A stretch of DNA of 64,000 nt. Source: Castor canadensis. Its lineage: Eukaryota; Chordata; Mammalia; Rodentia; Castoridae. The DNA is taken from assembly GCF_047511655.1 (NCBI RefSeq), contig NC_133400.1, positions 34,116,001 to 34,180,000 on the forward strand, in the 5' to 3' direction. The notes beneath the pieces are model-generated. The model had not been told where the DNA came from. It saw only the letters and a list, made by a program, of their open reading frames with translations, and did no database searches. Of the stretch, positions 35,666 through 47,277 are shown one piece after another (within the stretch, counting starts at the first letter, position 1; every line of letters starts with the position of its first letter). Position numbers and translations under genes: made by a program.

Positions 35666-36000
35666 TGTTAGTTCCATCACTGTCACATGTACCTGAGAGA
35701 AATAGTTTAAAGGATGAAGGATTATTTTGGCTCACAGTTTCAGTCCATGGTGAGCTGGTACCATTGTTTCTGGGCCCATGGCGAGGCAGAGCATCATAGC
35801 GGGAGGGCTTGGTGGAGCAGCACTGTTGTCCTCATGGCAGCCAGGAAGCAAAGAGCAACAGATAGGAAAGGGTCAGGTTCAAAGACACACCCCCCTAGTA
35901 ACCCTCTTTCTCCAACCAGGCCCCTCTTTCAACAGTTCCACCACCTTTCAATAGTCTATTCAAGCTTGAACCCAGCAGTGCATTAACCCACTGGATGGGT
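35666..36000 (-). mobile_element. MaLR-type LTR, antisense
   Basis: Starts 'tgttagttccatcactgtcac' and has the family blocks 'cagtttcagtccatggtgagctgg', 'ggcgaggcagagcatcat', 'catggcagccaggaagc' and 'ccaggcccctctttcaacagttccaccacc'. Its far end merges into a second LTR-like fragment. Confidence 0.8.
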
Positions 36001-36118
36001 CAGACCCCTCCTGGAGGAAGCGCCCTCATGGACACATCCAGAGGTGCACTCTACTGGTCTCCCAGACTTATCTCAACCCAATCAAGTTGCCGATCAAGAT
36101 GAACCTTCACAACAGGCT
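36001..36118 (-). mobile_element. ERVL-type LTR fragment, antisense
   Basis: 'cgccctcatggacacatccagaggtgcactctactggtctcc...cccaatcaagttgccgatcaagatgaacc' matches the segment at 29640-29743 block for block, with substitutions. Confidence 0.6.
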
Positions 36119-36529
36119 CTCAGCAAGCCAGCCCCAGTGAAGGCGGCGTGTCACTGCCTTGTTCATGGGGTGAGGGACACGGTACCTGGCCCAGGTTCCT
36201 CCAGAGAGATTTTGATCCAACACAGCCACACTACTGACCTGTAAGACATATCCCTTCTCAAAGCCATAAGAACTTAGGGCAACTCAGTGATGTGCAAATG
36301 ATGCTGATGGCAGCTGGATGGAGAGAGAGCCCAGGGTGAAGAGGCAGCACCACTGCTATTTTGGCTCATCCTCTCGCAGACCAGTGGAAGCAGCACCTTG
36401 GGCAGAAGTGTCTCCCCAGTGCACCTCACACCAGCATCAGGGAGCATTTGAGTCTGCTCTCACCATGAAGGGAGGTCCATCAGCCTGGAAGGACAAGTTC
36501 TTCCAGTGTCAGGCTGGTGACAACTACAG

Positions 36530-36720
36530 CCAGAACTTATTGAGTGCTTAACTGTGTGCACCATTCTAAGCACTTTCCATGTATTAACATATTCCATTCC
36601 CAAGAATGGCTGCCATTATTGTCCCCATTATACAGATGAGAAAAGTCAGCAGAAAATTAAGTCCCTTGGTCTAATGACCAAGAAGTGGGAGAGCAAAGAC
36701 CCCATCCTAGTCTGCCTGAC
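36530..36720 (-). mobile_element. MIR SINE remnant
   Basis: 'attgagtgcttaactgtgtgcaccattctaagcactttcc' plus 'attattgtccccattatacagatgagaaaagtc' is a long, well ordered reverse MIR. Confidence 0.85.
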
Positions 36721-37424
36721 ACCTAAGTCCCCATCTCCAGCTGTCAGAGAGCTCTGGACATTACATAACCCTTAGTATCTTAAGCTGAAATCCTCCTGGC
36801 ACTCCAGGAGTCCAGGTTCTGCAGATGTAAGCTGCCCTCCAGGGAGACAGCCCTAACAAGGACGCCTTCAGCTCTAAGCGCCCCTTCCCATCCAAAAGTG
36901 CCACTAACTGTAGCTCTCAAGACAAGGAGTCCCTTCACCCTGGTCCCCTTCCCCTGGGTTGCCCTCCTGAGCAGGACACCCGACACCAGGAGTCCTCAGA
37001 ACTGGAGGCTCTCGGCCACATAATTCTCCCCTTCTTAGGCACCTAAGTCCTATGGGTGGCTGTCAGACTTTCAGAATCCTGGGCTCCACACCCAGACATT
37101 TGCCATGAGAAGGAATGGATGAAACCCAGCATTTGCCTATGCGAAAGAAGTCACATGGATTCCAGCCCAGAAGGTGGAGTGGGAGTGGGGAGGATGTCTG
37201 TCAGCTCTGTGAGAAGCCCATCCTGAGGTCCTGACACCTCCTTACCCAGCCACCCACACAGAGCCAATTCTAACACCCAAGTGTTCTCTCCACCCTCAGA
37301 GGCCCCACCCCCATCCTGCCTCCTACTTCCTACCTTGGTGGCTGAGATCCCCAGCCAAGGACCATCTCAGGACCCATTGGGAAACCCTGAGGTCACAGTA
37401 AATCAAGTTTCTACAGTAAAGCTA
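36721..37424. other. Unassigned non-coding DNA
   Basis: No gene or clear repeat. Confidence 0.45.
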
Positions 37425-37625
37425 CACTCCTCTGGCCTCAGCTTTCTTCTTTTGGTTTCTTTTCTTCTTACACCAAACTCTTTCCTACCTCAGGGCCTAG
37501 GCACTTGCTGTTCTCTTCCTAAGATCTTTTCATGGCCCTCTTCCCCACCATCTCCTCAGCCTCCCCTGGCCCTCTATCCCAGGGCCTCCATTTTTTTTCA
37601 TAGCACTCACATTTCTCATTCATAG
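37425..37625 (+). mobile_element. L2 LINE 3'-end remnant
   Basis: 'ctctggcctcagctttc', 'tacctcagggcctaggcacttgctgttctcttcct' is the L2 'cagggcctttgcacttgctgttcc' block. Confidence 0.75.
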
Positions 37626-37639
37626 GAAGCCGGTATCTC

Positions 37640-37800
37640 TTGCTCCTCTCTGTGGCTCAGTTTCCATGTCTGTAAAATGGGGTAATTCTGCTTCCCAGGA
37701 CTGTCGAGTGACTGAATGAGTTTACAGAGGGAGAACACTGGAATGGTGTCTGGCATGGTGAGCACATTCTAGGTGGCGGGTTTTATTCTTTACATAATAC
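37640..37800 (+). mobile_element. MIR SINE remnant
   Basis: 'gtggctcagtttccatgtctgtaaaatggggtaattctgcttcccagg' is a clear forward MIR core, followed by 'ggtgtctggcatgg'. Confidence 0.85.
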
Positions 37801-37959
37801 TATCATCTCCAGCATCCAGACCAGTACATACTATCTAATAGGCATCAATACATATTTTCCAATGAATATGCAAATATGTGGAGAAGACAAGAATCAGAGG
37901 GTCTGAAAAGTCCCTCCCTCTGCCTCTCACCCCAGGTCACGCCCTCCTCCTGGGCTGTA

Positions 37960-38190
37960 ATTAGCCAATGTGGAGAAACAGGGACCCTGGGGGCTCCACG
38001 CCCAGTGCATTTTGTAAAGATGTAAAGCTCATTTGTTAATAACTACATAGAAATATCTAAAATTTTGGTTGCTTTGTGAGGCCGGGTGCCTTCCCCATTC
38101 ACCAATAATGACAGACCACTTAAAAAAATAAATAACACATATAATTTAAGCAACTAAAACAAATAGCAGTGTTGGCTTTCCCTGGGAAAA
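37960..38190. promoter_or_regulatory. Candidate conserved non-coding block
   Basis: Repeat-free AT-rich block with 'ctgtaattagcc', 'tttgttaataac', 'ccaataatgac' and 'ataatttaagcaac'. Regulatory role is inferred from texture only. Confidence 0.28.
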
Positions 38191-38657
38191 TATTTTCTCT
38201 ATTTCTTCGAGACGGCCCCACGGGTGCCCTGCCTTGGCCTCCCCTGCTGAGAGGCCTCCTCAGCAGGCTGCCTGGGAGCCCCGCAGAGAGCAGAAGCAGG
38301 GAGGAGACCCCTCCTATAGAGGCCTGGGCTCCATCTCCTCCAGGAGGGAGGAGCTTTTTTCTCTCTCCATGCTCACACCCACTATCCTTCCTGGCACCCT
38401 CTCCCCTAGGGGTAACAAGTACAAATGCCTTGCAGAAGCCCACAGGCAAAGGGCATGAGCAAAGCAGGTGAGCAAAGGAGGCAATAGGGCCTGGTGGGGC
38501 CTGTGGTAAGCTGGATAGCAAATGCTTATTCCATAGGGGACAAACCTTGCCAGTGCTTGTTCTGCAGAAAGGTAGGCCTGGTTTCACAAAATCCCCTGAC
38601 ATTTGTAAAAAAGCAAAGCCATTCAATTTTAATTTTATTCCAAAATGCCACCTCCCA
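38191..38657. other. Unassigned non-coding DNA
   Basis: GC-richer stretch without gene evidence. The 168-codon minus frame (38120-38626) has no recognisable domain. Confidence 0.45.
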
Positions 38658-38867
38658 CCCTGTACTGGGGACCAAACCCAGGGCTTTGCACAGGCTAGGC
38701 AAGCACTCCACCACAGAGCCCCCAGACCCCAAATGTTGGTCTTTTGTTTTATTTTGTTGTGGGTGTAACTGTTTAAGATAGGGTTTTGCTATTTATCTCA
38801 GGCTGGCCTTGAATTTCTGATCCTCGTAAGTGTTGGAACTACAGGTGTGTGTCACCATGCCCAGCTT
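38658..38867 (-). mobile_element. Composite B1-tRNA SINE, antisense
   Basis: Reversed tRNA-derived half ('accaaacccagggctttgcacaggctaggcaagcactccaccacagagcc') then linker and reversed B1-like half ('caggctggccttgaatttc...ggaactacaggtgtgtgtcaccatgcccagc'). Confidence 0.9.
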
Positions 38868-40164
38868 CCAAAATGCTGATCTTTCTAATAACCTCAAAGG
38901 TGTTGAACTCTGACCCCTATTTTCTCTGATTTCATCACTTACTTCTTTACTCTTTATTCACCCCGCTCAGGCCACACTGGCTTCTTAAGAGGCTACTATA
39001 GCAGAGCACACTAGGAGGGGAAGAATACAGCAAGTAAAAAGTCAGAGCAGACCCAGGACAGCCCAAATTCAGGACAGTCTTAGAGAAGTTATAAATTGCA
39101 GGGTGTCTTTGATCATCACCAAGTTTGGGGGACAATGACAGCATTTAGTGTATAGAGCCTGACATGCCAGACACCTGCAATGTTTACACAACCTCTCACA
39201 CGAAGATGTATCCACCAAACATCTGGAAAGATAAAAATTGGCTTCAGTGTTCAGAGCCTGGAGTATAACTCCATTTCACATTGGGTTTTGCACACATGCA
39301 TCGAACACTGAGCATTCTGGGATTGCTGCTGTGTGGCTATCAAGGGAGGGTACACCCTCCCAGATGAAAGCTCCATTGGGGATTGTCACCTTCCTGGGGA
39401 CCCAGCACTGAAAACCAAGCCACAGTGGTGGTGGTTGCTGGCAAAACACCCTCCTGGGTCCAGAGTGCCACATGAACAGTGGCCCAATGTAGGGGACAAG
39501 TTTTGACACCTTCCTCCCCTGTCAGGAGTGTTGGACTGGAATATTTCCATTGTGAGGTAACTATTACGTCATTATAGTTGCCTTATAATTCTACGCTAGA
39601 GCTTAGTCAGGACATTATACAATCTATATGGATTTTTTTAATAATGTGTGTGTCTAGATTTATTATGGATGAATTTCATTTCAGCACAGTATTCCAATGT
39701 ACTTGTTATTTTAAAATGAAACAGAAGAAAAAGAGGCCATGCCTGGTGTGTCTGAGTCTCTGAATGTGCAATCTACAGCTCAGAGTGGGAACCCAGCTTT
39801 TCCTCTACTGAGCTGGAAGCCCTGAGGGGTTGGGGCAGAGAGAGACTCCTCTAACACTTCACAGAGGCCATTTCAGAGGCTGGTGCAGAAGCAGGAACTC
39901 AGTGAGGGAAAGGTCTTGAAGTCCAGGAGCGACCACAGGAGCAGCAGCAGAGATGGCAGGAACAGAGCAGGAGATGTGCTGCTGGGCGGGTGTGGGATGT
40001 AAGGGAGAGAGGCTTGGTGCATAAATGGTCATTGGGAACACAGGGAGATCTAAGTCCTGATTTGGATGCCAGTTTGTGCATCCAAAAAAGAAAGAGAACA
40101 CTGTCCAACACCAGGAGCAAGCTCCACCCCGCCACCCACTTCTGCCCACTAACGGGAGTCAGGA
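38868..40164. other. Unassigned non-coding DNA
   Basis: No gene or clear repeat. 39600-39730 is AT-rich unique-looking DNA. Confidence 0.45.
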
Positions 40165-40385
40165 TGACATAGACCTGGAGGTGAAAACCCCTGAGTTTGA
40201 GTTCAGGCTCCAGCAGTAGTCAGCCATCTAGTCCTGGGTGAGTCTCCTGACTTCTCCCAGATTCCCCTCCTTTGCCCTGAAAGATGACAGGGATAAAGAC
40301 ACCCACCTTCCAGTGTTGCTGTGAAGACCATAACTAGATATGAGACCAGTAGGCACTTCAGAAAAGTGATGTTGCACTAGTGACA
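40165..40385 (+). mobile_element. MIR SINE remnant
   Basis: Forward MIR from the tRNA-like part ('cctgagtttgagttcaggctcc') through 'gggtgagtctcctgac' to 'gttgctgtgaagacc'. Nearly full length, diverged. Confidence 0.75.
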
Positions 40386-41297
40386 CCGTTGCTCCCAGTT
40401 CTGTGCTGCTGGCATCGCCTCAGGCAAGCCTTGGAATGCAAGGGACACTCAGGCCAGCCTCAGCTTAATTTTCAGCTTGCTGCCTGTACCCAATTGCCTT
40501 TCCAAACATATGTGAGGTGTCCTTCAATGACACAGATGTGTACATGCAAGCACACATAGGCTTGCACACTCACAAACACACACACAGGAACAGGAAAGGA
40601 AGCAAGAGAGGGGAAAAAAAAAGAAACAAGATACACTCAATTATAGAACTAACAGAACTTCCATGACAGGGTGCCAGCCTGGGCATGAATTTCCCAACAG
40701 GCATGACAGGAATGTCAACTATTGTGCGACAACCCCCTCCCCAAAGCCTAGAGACACCCAACCCCATTTGGTGTTCCTCATCACTGTGACCAGAGGCAGG
40801 TCTGCTGCTCTGGGCCCACCTTGGCGATCTTGGCTGGGCTCGCTCGTACATCCAGGGGGATGGCAGGTGACTAATGCGGGCAACTTTAGGACAGCCTTGA
40901 CTGGGACCCCTAGGCCCGTCTCTGTGTGCTCCCCATCCCCCAGCAGACCAGCGCAAGAGCATCCACACAACAGGGACCAAGGGCTAGATCCAAAAGGCCT
41001 CACGGAAGGCCTGTCCTCTACACTTAGTGGGCACTCCCACTGCTGCGGGTTCACATAGTCAAAGCAGGTCACAAGGCCAGATGGATAGGGCAGGAAAGAG
41101 ACTCTACTTCTTTTCGGGAGGAGTGAAGGATTGTCACTATTTCTGAAATTCACAAATGATCAATTGCAGAACTCTATCAGAAAATAAACAAATATGGCAG
41201 TTTCTTGTTTCCCCTAACCAACTCAAAGAAATGTTCCCAGGGAAGACACCATACTGGCCTCATTTTGTTCGTGGCAGTGATCATTCAGTTAGTACTG
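40386..41297. other. Unassigned non-coding DNA
   Basis: No gene. CA-rich low-complexity DNA at 40540-40590. Overlapping 130-144 codon frames on both strands at 40570-41153 show no domain. Confidence 0.45.
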
Positions 41298-41661
41298 CCT
41301 TACTCATCTTTCTGTCACTGTGACAAAATACCTGAGGTACTCAACCTATAAGGAAGAAAGCTTGTGACTCAGTTTCAGAGGTTTCAGTCCATTGCCACTT
41401 GGCCCCATTGCTTTGGGCCTATGGCAGTCAGAACATCATGGCAGAGCATGGGTGATAAAAACAGAGCTGTCACCTCAGAGCAGCCAGAAACCCAAGAAGG
41501 TCCCACAACCCTGTCAAAGACACTACATGATAACTTCACTTCCTCCCACCAGGCCCCACCCCTTAAGGGTTCCACTACCTCTGAATAGCACCGTCAGCTA
41601 CAGAAGAATCCTTCAACTCATGAGCCTTTGGTGAGGGACACTTAAGCTTCAAACTGTAACA
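41298..41661 (-). mobile_element. MaLR-type solo LTR, antisense
   Basis: 'ctgtcactgtgacaaaatacctgagg', 'cagaggtttcagtccattgcc', 'ggccccattgctttgggcc', 'agaacatcatggcagagc', 'ccaccaggccccaccccttaagggttccactacc' and terminal 'aactgtaaca' in order. The best-preserved antisense copy of the family here. Confidence 0.88.
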
Positions 41662-42004
41662 AGTGCTTCTTACACACCAGACCCTACAAGCACTTTACTT
41701 CCATCGCCTTCAAAAGTGCAGGAAGTGCAGCCAGCAGGCTCTTAGTCAATCAAGGACTTTATTCGGCATGTAGATGAACAGTTGGTTATAATGTGGCTTT
41801 TATTTTTTTTCCTTGCTTTCCATTTGTGATAAGCTCTTTTACTTTTCCCCTGAGCTAATAATATATATTTTTTCTTTTGAAATAGATCCATTTCATTCTT
41901 TCATAATGGGTCCATTAAAAAAAAGACACCTTAATTAAATAACAGCACAGGTAAGACATGCCCATGGTGAAGGAGGGACAGTGGACTGAAATTTGAGAAA
42001 CACA

Positions 42005-42130
42005 TGAAATTATTTCTGTTCATCCTTGAGTTGTAGGTGTTATAATTTCTATTTTGCAGATGGGAAAACTGAAAGTGGAGGGGGCCTACAGAGGTTCAGA
42101 GCCAAGATGCTACCAGATGTGTGACTGTCC
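42005..42130 (-). mobile_element. MIR SINE remnant
   Basis: 'ttataatttctattttgcagatgggaaaactgaaagtgg' then 'acagaggttcagagcc' is the reverse MIR core. Confidence 0.75.
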
Positions 42131-42646
42131 AAAATGGCTCTAGGTAAGGCTTACAGTTGGCTTGTAATAGGAGACCTGGCATCAAGCAGAAGCCTCCAGC
42201 AGCATCTGTGACCAAATGAGACCCCCGAGGCTTCTAGGGGGTCCTCCCCTGATTAGGAACTACTAAGCACAATGAGAATTGTGGCTGCGGCCCTAACAGG
42301 AGCCACTCTCAACATTCAAATCAAATGGAATTTGCATGAGAATGCTCCCTGGAGTCAGGAGGGAGGCATGGACAGAACCTCCAGGAGAGGGGCTGAGAGC
42401 CTGGCTGTGTAGCTGAAGTCACTTTGCACCAGCGCACACTTCGTGCTCCCTGTGCTGTTCTAAAGTGTGCCTCTGATTCTGAGGAAGGATGTCCCACAGG
42501 GCAAGCCCTGGAGCCCAGGGGTAGAGGCCTGCCAGGGTCAGGAGTAGGGAAGAAGGATGTGGCTGAGTTCTGCCTGGCCCATGCTCCCAGCTCAGCCCTC
42601 ACAGCCATCCAGCAACTCATTCAGAGCCCTGTGGAACAGGACACAG
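42131..42646. other. Unassigned non-coding DNA
   Basis: No gene or clear repeat. Confidence 0.45.
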
Positions 42647-43020
42647 TGTCCTGAGCTGAACTGCGCCCCACTCCCCAAATTCTCACATCAAACCCAACCC
42701 CCAGCCTCTCGGAATATAAGTATGTTTGTCACTGGGGCCTGTAGAGAGGTGATTAAGGTTAAATAAAGTCAGTGGGTCCTCTTCCAAGCTGACAGGTATC
42801 CTTAGAAGAGATTAGGACACAGGCATAGACAATGGGACAACCCCATGAGGACACAGGGAGAAAACCACCATCTGCTAGCCAAGGAGAGAAGTCTCAGAGG
42901 AAACCAACCCTGCTGCCACCTCCATCTTGGTTTTGCCCCCCAGGCCCATGAAAAAGCATATTTCAGGTAGTTAAGCAACCTGATCTGTGGTATTTTGTCA
43001 TGGTAACCTTCATTAACACA
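42647..43020 (+). mobile_element. MLT1-class solo LTR
   Basis: From 'tgtcctgagctgaactgcgccccactcccc' through 'gaggtgattaaggttaaataaagtcagtgggtcc', 'cttagaagagattaggacacagg' and 'ctagccaaggagagaagtctcagaggaaaccaaccctgctgcc' to 'ggtattttgtcatgg...attaacaca'. All main blocks of an MLT1-class ERVL-MaLR LTR are present in the sense direction. Confidence 0.88.
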
Positions 43021-43281
43021 ACCAGTGAACCCCACACCCTTAGCTACCCCAGTGTGTGATGTCACTTAGAAGTCATTCCTGACATCTACCTGTTTCTCTC
43101 CTTCTCTTCTATGTGCCCTGGTCAGACTGAAAAGGAAGCCATCATCATACATGATGGTCTTACATGCTGGGGCACCCTCCAGGCATGAGCCACCACAGAA
43201 ATGTCCCAGGAGTGCCTCACAAGTTAAAGGGCATCCAGGGAGAGAGCCAGGAGTGGTGGGTGGAGCCAGGAGTTGGGTGGC
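43021..43281. other. Unassigned non-coding DNA
   Basis: Short spacer between two sense LTRs of different families; nothing recognised. Confidence 0.45.
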
Positions 43282-43688
43282 GTTATGACTTGGATCTGAA
43301 ATGCCCCCAAAAGCTCATGTGTGAAAGGCTTGGTGTGGCCTTGGCAGGTGAGTGGGTCCTGAGAGCTCTGACCTCATCAGTGGACTGACCCATTGATGAC
43401 TGTTAGTTTAATGGTCTGTTGGAATGTGGGGCCTGACAGAGGAAGTAGGTTATTGATTGAGTGTGACCATTGCAGGGCACAGTCCCCAGTGCCTCTCCTA
43501 CCTCCCCCCTTCCTTCCTTCTTCCCTCTTTCTATCCCCTCCCCAGCTCATTCCACCACACCTTCCCCACCTGCCCCCACTAGCCCACAGCAACAGAGCCA
43601 AGACATCACAGACTGAAACCTCTGAAACCACGATCCAAGCTACATCTTCCTCCTTTTAAATTCTCTCAGGTCCGTTGTCCAGCAATGG
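43282..43688 (+). mobile_element. MaLR-type solo LTR, sense
   Basis: 'ttatgacttggatctgaaatgcccccaaaagctcatgtgtgaaaggcttggtg' is the start of the family whose antisense copies lie at 25235, 35666, 41298 and 47278. It ends with 'gactgaaacctctgaaaccacgatccaagc...tcctccttttaaattctctcagg'. A pyrimidine-rich run (43494-43580) fills the centre. Confidence 0.85.
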
Positions 43689-43904
43689 AACCTGATGAGC
43701 AGGTGGGAAAGCAATTTCTGCGCAAGAAGCAGGAGACCTGGAGAGCCATAGCCTTCCTCCATTCCTTCCTTCATTCCTTCCCGTGCTCATTCATCTGCCT
43801 GCTGGATCAGCCCTGATCCCACCTTTGGGGAGTTAGGGGAGATTCCTGCCATATCCCGCTGGCAGGGTGGAGGCTCCGGAACAGAGATGGCCTTGATGGC
43901 CGTG

Positions 43905-44095
43905 TGGCCTTGGCAAACCCCAAACATTAAAGCCTTGGTTTTCTAACCTTCAAGAAGAGACTAGCCATCAAATCTACCTTGTAGGGTTTGGTGGGGGGGA
44001 AGGGGGGTGATTAAATGAGATGGTGCAAGAAAAATGCTTAGAACAGCACTTGGCACATGGCCTGTACTCATGGGGAAAAAGTCACTGTTTATTGC
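43905..44095 (+). mobile_element. MIR SINE remnant
   Basis: 'ggttttctaaccttcaagaagagactagcc...ttgtagggtttggtg...gattaaatgagatggtgcaagaaaaatgcttagaacagcacttggcacatgg' is a forward MIR with a clear 3' half. Confidence 0.8.
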
Positions 44096-44629
44096 TATTA
44101 TTATGATTTGTACTCCCTCCCCTAAGAGGTCCCCAGCCTGTGCTCAGGCTTGTCTTTGTACTATCTCACACTCGTCTCCTGCCCCAGGGCCTTTGCTTGG
44201 GCTTTCTCAATCATTAGTGAGTAGAGGGCACTCCTGCCCGGCACTCCTGCCCTGCACTCCTGCAATACACCCCTCAAAATAAAGACCTACAGTGACACCT
44301 GGCCCTTGGGAGCCATTGCTCTTCCTTGGAGAGGGATGCGGGCAATTCCTCTTTGGAACATGACTGGCCCATCTTTCTGCCAGGCAGCCCCCAGCACCTG
44401 GAGCCCCCCGCATCTGAAGTAGACCCTCCTCACCCCACTTCTTGCAGAGCATCCTGGGTCTCTGTGGGTTTGTATGAAGCTATTGACCTGTGACTAAAGC
44501 CAGCTGAGCTCGCCTTGTTCCTGCAGGGTGCAGACAATACCCCATTAACTGGGAGACCAGGTCCTGGCAGAGCAGCAGAGAGCATGTCTGGGAAGGGAGG
44601 GACAAGACGCTGAGGAAGCAGAGGGAGGC
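44096..44629. other. Unassigned non-coding DNA
   Basis: No gene or repeat of note. Confidence 0.45.
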
Positions 44630-44673
44630 AGGCGCACCAGCGCATTGGGGTGGGGGCAGGGAAGGGGTCCCGG

Positions 44674-44696
44674 GTGCTAATTGTTATAATTAGCAC
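44674..44696. promoter_or_regulatory. Perfect TAATT-containing inverted repeat, candidate homeodomain dimer site
   Basis: The 23 bp read gtgctaatt-gttat-aattagcac: two perfect 9-bp arms around a 5-bp centre, each arm holding a TAATT core. It lies in repeat-free DNA with 'catccctaatgagagctcc' downstream. Paired homeodomain binding is inferred from the motif. Confidence 0.4.
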
Positions 44697-44759
44697 AACA
44701 AGAACAGCAGCATCTGGATGGTCATTCACATCCCTAATGAGAGCTCCTCCTGCCAACCT

Positions 44760-45539
44760 CGGGTGTCACTTGTGCTTCCCACATAATGGATAAGGACAAT
44801 GATAGAAAGCCAAGCGGTTTCCAGCAGAAACTCAGATTATCTGAAGTAGGGTTTTTATTAAGCACCCATTCTCTACTAGGCACAGTGGAAGGATCGTGGT
44901 TCAAGGCCAGCTCTGGTGACAAGGGAGTTAGGGGTCCCAGAACCCTGGAGAAACTGGTGGAACCCCCCACCCCATTCTGAGTGACTGACTGGCTGCCCCC
45001 ACTCTCCAGTGCAGAGAAGGCCTCCCACCTACCACTAGGCTCCACCCCTAGAAGAGGGGGTCTCCTGGCCCAAGCTGAGCCAGCCAGAATCCCTCTCCAA
45101 AGAATTGCAAATCAGGACAGTGTGTCAGCCAGACAAGGGAGACAAAAGTCTTGAGCAAGCAAAGTCCTTGTCAGACTAGGTGGTCAGAGCCAAGGGTGAG
45201 TGGAGGGGAAGGAAGGACAAACCTTGCAGGCTGTGGAGAAGGCAGGAACTTGCACACAGGCAGCAGCATGCACCTGCTGAGGATTTGAGGAGACAGAATG
45301 GCGCACACGTCTCAGACCTGAGGGCATCTTGAGGGAGCAGTGTCCCATCTCCATCCGTGGGCACTCTGTAGAGCCACAGGAAGCAGCGTTAGTATGGAGA
45401 TGAGGTGCCCAACCAAGGATATGGCTAGGGCCCTGACAGGGGTCTGGCATACCAGGGTTTGGGCCAGATAATTGGGAAAGTGGTGGTGCCACCTCTTGAG
45501 GCACAAAGCCCTGCCTGCAAACCCTCCCAGAGCTTCCCA
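44760..45539. other. Unassigned non-coding DNA
   Basis: No gene; 140-codon minus frame at 45184-45606 has no recognisable content. Confidence 0.45.
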
Positions 45540-45880
45540 ACACACTTAGCATAAAATACCAAGACAATACTGTGGTCTGCAAAGTCTGATAGGTTCTGGT
45601 TCCCACCCATTTCTCTGATCTTTCCTTGCAACATTCTCACCCTACTCACCCAGCTCCATTTCTCTGGCCTCTTGGCTATTCATTGAACATTCTATACATA
45701 CATGTTCCTGCCTCAGGGCCTTTGCACTGACTGTGGCACTTACTTAAACCACAGTTCTCTGAAATACTGCACAGTTCCTCTTCCCACCACATACGAATCT
45801 ACTCACAGGTCACATGATTAGTGAGTTCCTCACTGTCTATCCTCTTTAAAATTGATCCTTCCTCTCCTCTTCTTCTGGTC
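45540..45880 (+). mobile_element. L2 LINE 3'-end remnant
   Basis: 'ggttctggttcccacccatttctctgatc', 'ctcacccagctccatttctctggcctcttggctattc', 'gttcctgcctcagggcctttgcactgactgtggc', then a pyrimidine-rich tail. One of the longest L2 remnants here. Confidence 0.85.
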
Positions 45881-45980
45881 CATTTCCACATCCTGCTGTC
45901 CTGCTATAAATCCTGCTGCTGAAATATATTTAAATTAATGAGCCCTCTATAAGTATTCATGGTTATTTTAAACTAACATA

Positions 45981-46036
45981 TAGATGATAGATAGATAGAT
46001 AGATAGATAGATGATTGATTGATAGATAGATTGATT
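45981..46036 (+). repeat. (GATA)n microsatellite
   Basis: A run of tagatagatagatag units, 5' part nearly perfect, 3' part mixed with gattgatt. Likely polymorphic. Confidence 0.95.
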
Positions 46037-46124
46037 CACTTATTTGTTTTCATTTGTTCTCCCCCCACAGGATGTGACCTGCTTTGCTCGTGCCTGCAAT
46101 GTACTCGTTAGTATTGGTCAGGAG

Positions 46125-46365
46125 AGAAAGGAAGGCATTAAGCTGCTTAGACTCAAATCTTGACTCTGCATATCTCAGCTGCACGACCTAGGACAGGTCA
46201 TTTCCCCTCCATGTCTCTGGTTCTCATGTACAGGATAGGAACGAATAAGAAAGCACAGTAATGATGACATCTCTCTGATGGCTTGTCGTGGGGATCACGT
46301 GAGATGATCTATGTGCCCAACAGTCTTGAAGTGCTTGATACACGCCAGTTACGTCATTCACTGAG
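46125..46365 (+). mobile_element. MIR SINE remnant
   Basis: Forward MIR, almost full length: 'gcttagactcaaatcttgactctgc', 'cgacctaggacaggtcatttcccctcc', 'gtcgtggggatcacgtgagatgatc' and 'gaagtgcttgatacacgcc'. Confidence 0.8.
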
Positions 46366-46539
46366 ATGATTCACAAAGCTTCAGTGATCCCATCCGCAAA
46401 ATGGGATTGTCAGAATTGGCGTGAAGTGAGCTGTCTATAAAAATGAGTGGTTATGTTTAATTAATATACACAGGCACAAACACTACCCACTCCAGGCCTA
46501 AAAGTACCACCCACTCTGCCTGTCCTTGGCGGAGGCCCC

Positions 46540-47110
46540 AGGGGTCAGGAATTAGCACGGCCCTCAGAGCCGGAGGTGCACTTGCCTCTTCCACGCTCTT
46601 GCTTTAGGCGGATGGCAGGCTCTGGCTTTCAGAAGTTTCCCGCGCTTGGCAGTCCTAGTCCCCATCAGAAGCATCGGAAGCCGGCAACTCCCCCTGCGGA
46701 GCCCAGACCACCAGGCTGAGCCGCCACCAAGCCTCCGTGCGATGTTGCTCCTTATTAGGCATCATTAGGTACACAGTAATTATAATAATTATGTGCGCTG
46801 CTCAGGCGACCGTCCTCAGTAACAACCAAGGCTATTCAAAAGTCATAATTGCTACATGGAGATTAAAATGAAGGCTAATTAGATGTCAGTTGCTCTCCCC
46901 CTCCCCAGCTCACAGTCCCTCCATAATCTCTGTATCGAAGTGCCCCGTGACCACCGGCCACCCTTGATTAATCCGCAAAACCCAAAACAATCTGGCGCCC
47001 CGGAGAGCCGGCTGTGCCTGCGGGGCGGAGGGGAGCCCGCGCCTGCGCAGGAAGACCTGCAAGGGACAGGAAGGGTGAATCCTCCCGAGGTAGAACGCGG
47101 GGTTAGACGG
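46540..47110. promoter_or_regulatory. Candidate developmental enhancer or CpG-rich promoter-like block
   Basis: A repeat-free block with two parts. The first (46540-46740) and last (46980-47110) are CpG-containing and GC-rich, with an NRF1-like gcgcctgcgcag at 47039-47050. The middle has two TAATTA sites (46777-46782 and 46786-46791) 3 bp apart and a third at 46876-46881, plus 'ccttattaggcatcattagg' and 'cttgattaatcc'. No convincing coding exon or splice pattern is seen. Regulatory function is an inference. Confidence 0.42.
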
Positions 47111-47277
47111 GGCTGAAGAGCTTGGGCTGGGGAAGATGAGGCTGGAATCCTGGTTCTGTTGGGGTTTGCTGCGATGCTTCACAGGTCACCCCTTTCCCAT
47201 CCGGGCAGTTGGAGAGACCAGTTGAAGAAAGCCTGTGGGACACTGCACAAAACCCCAGGAGGTACTCAGTAGGGGAG

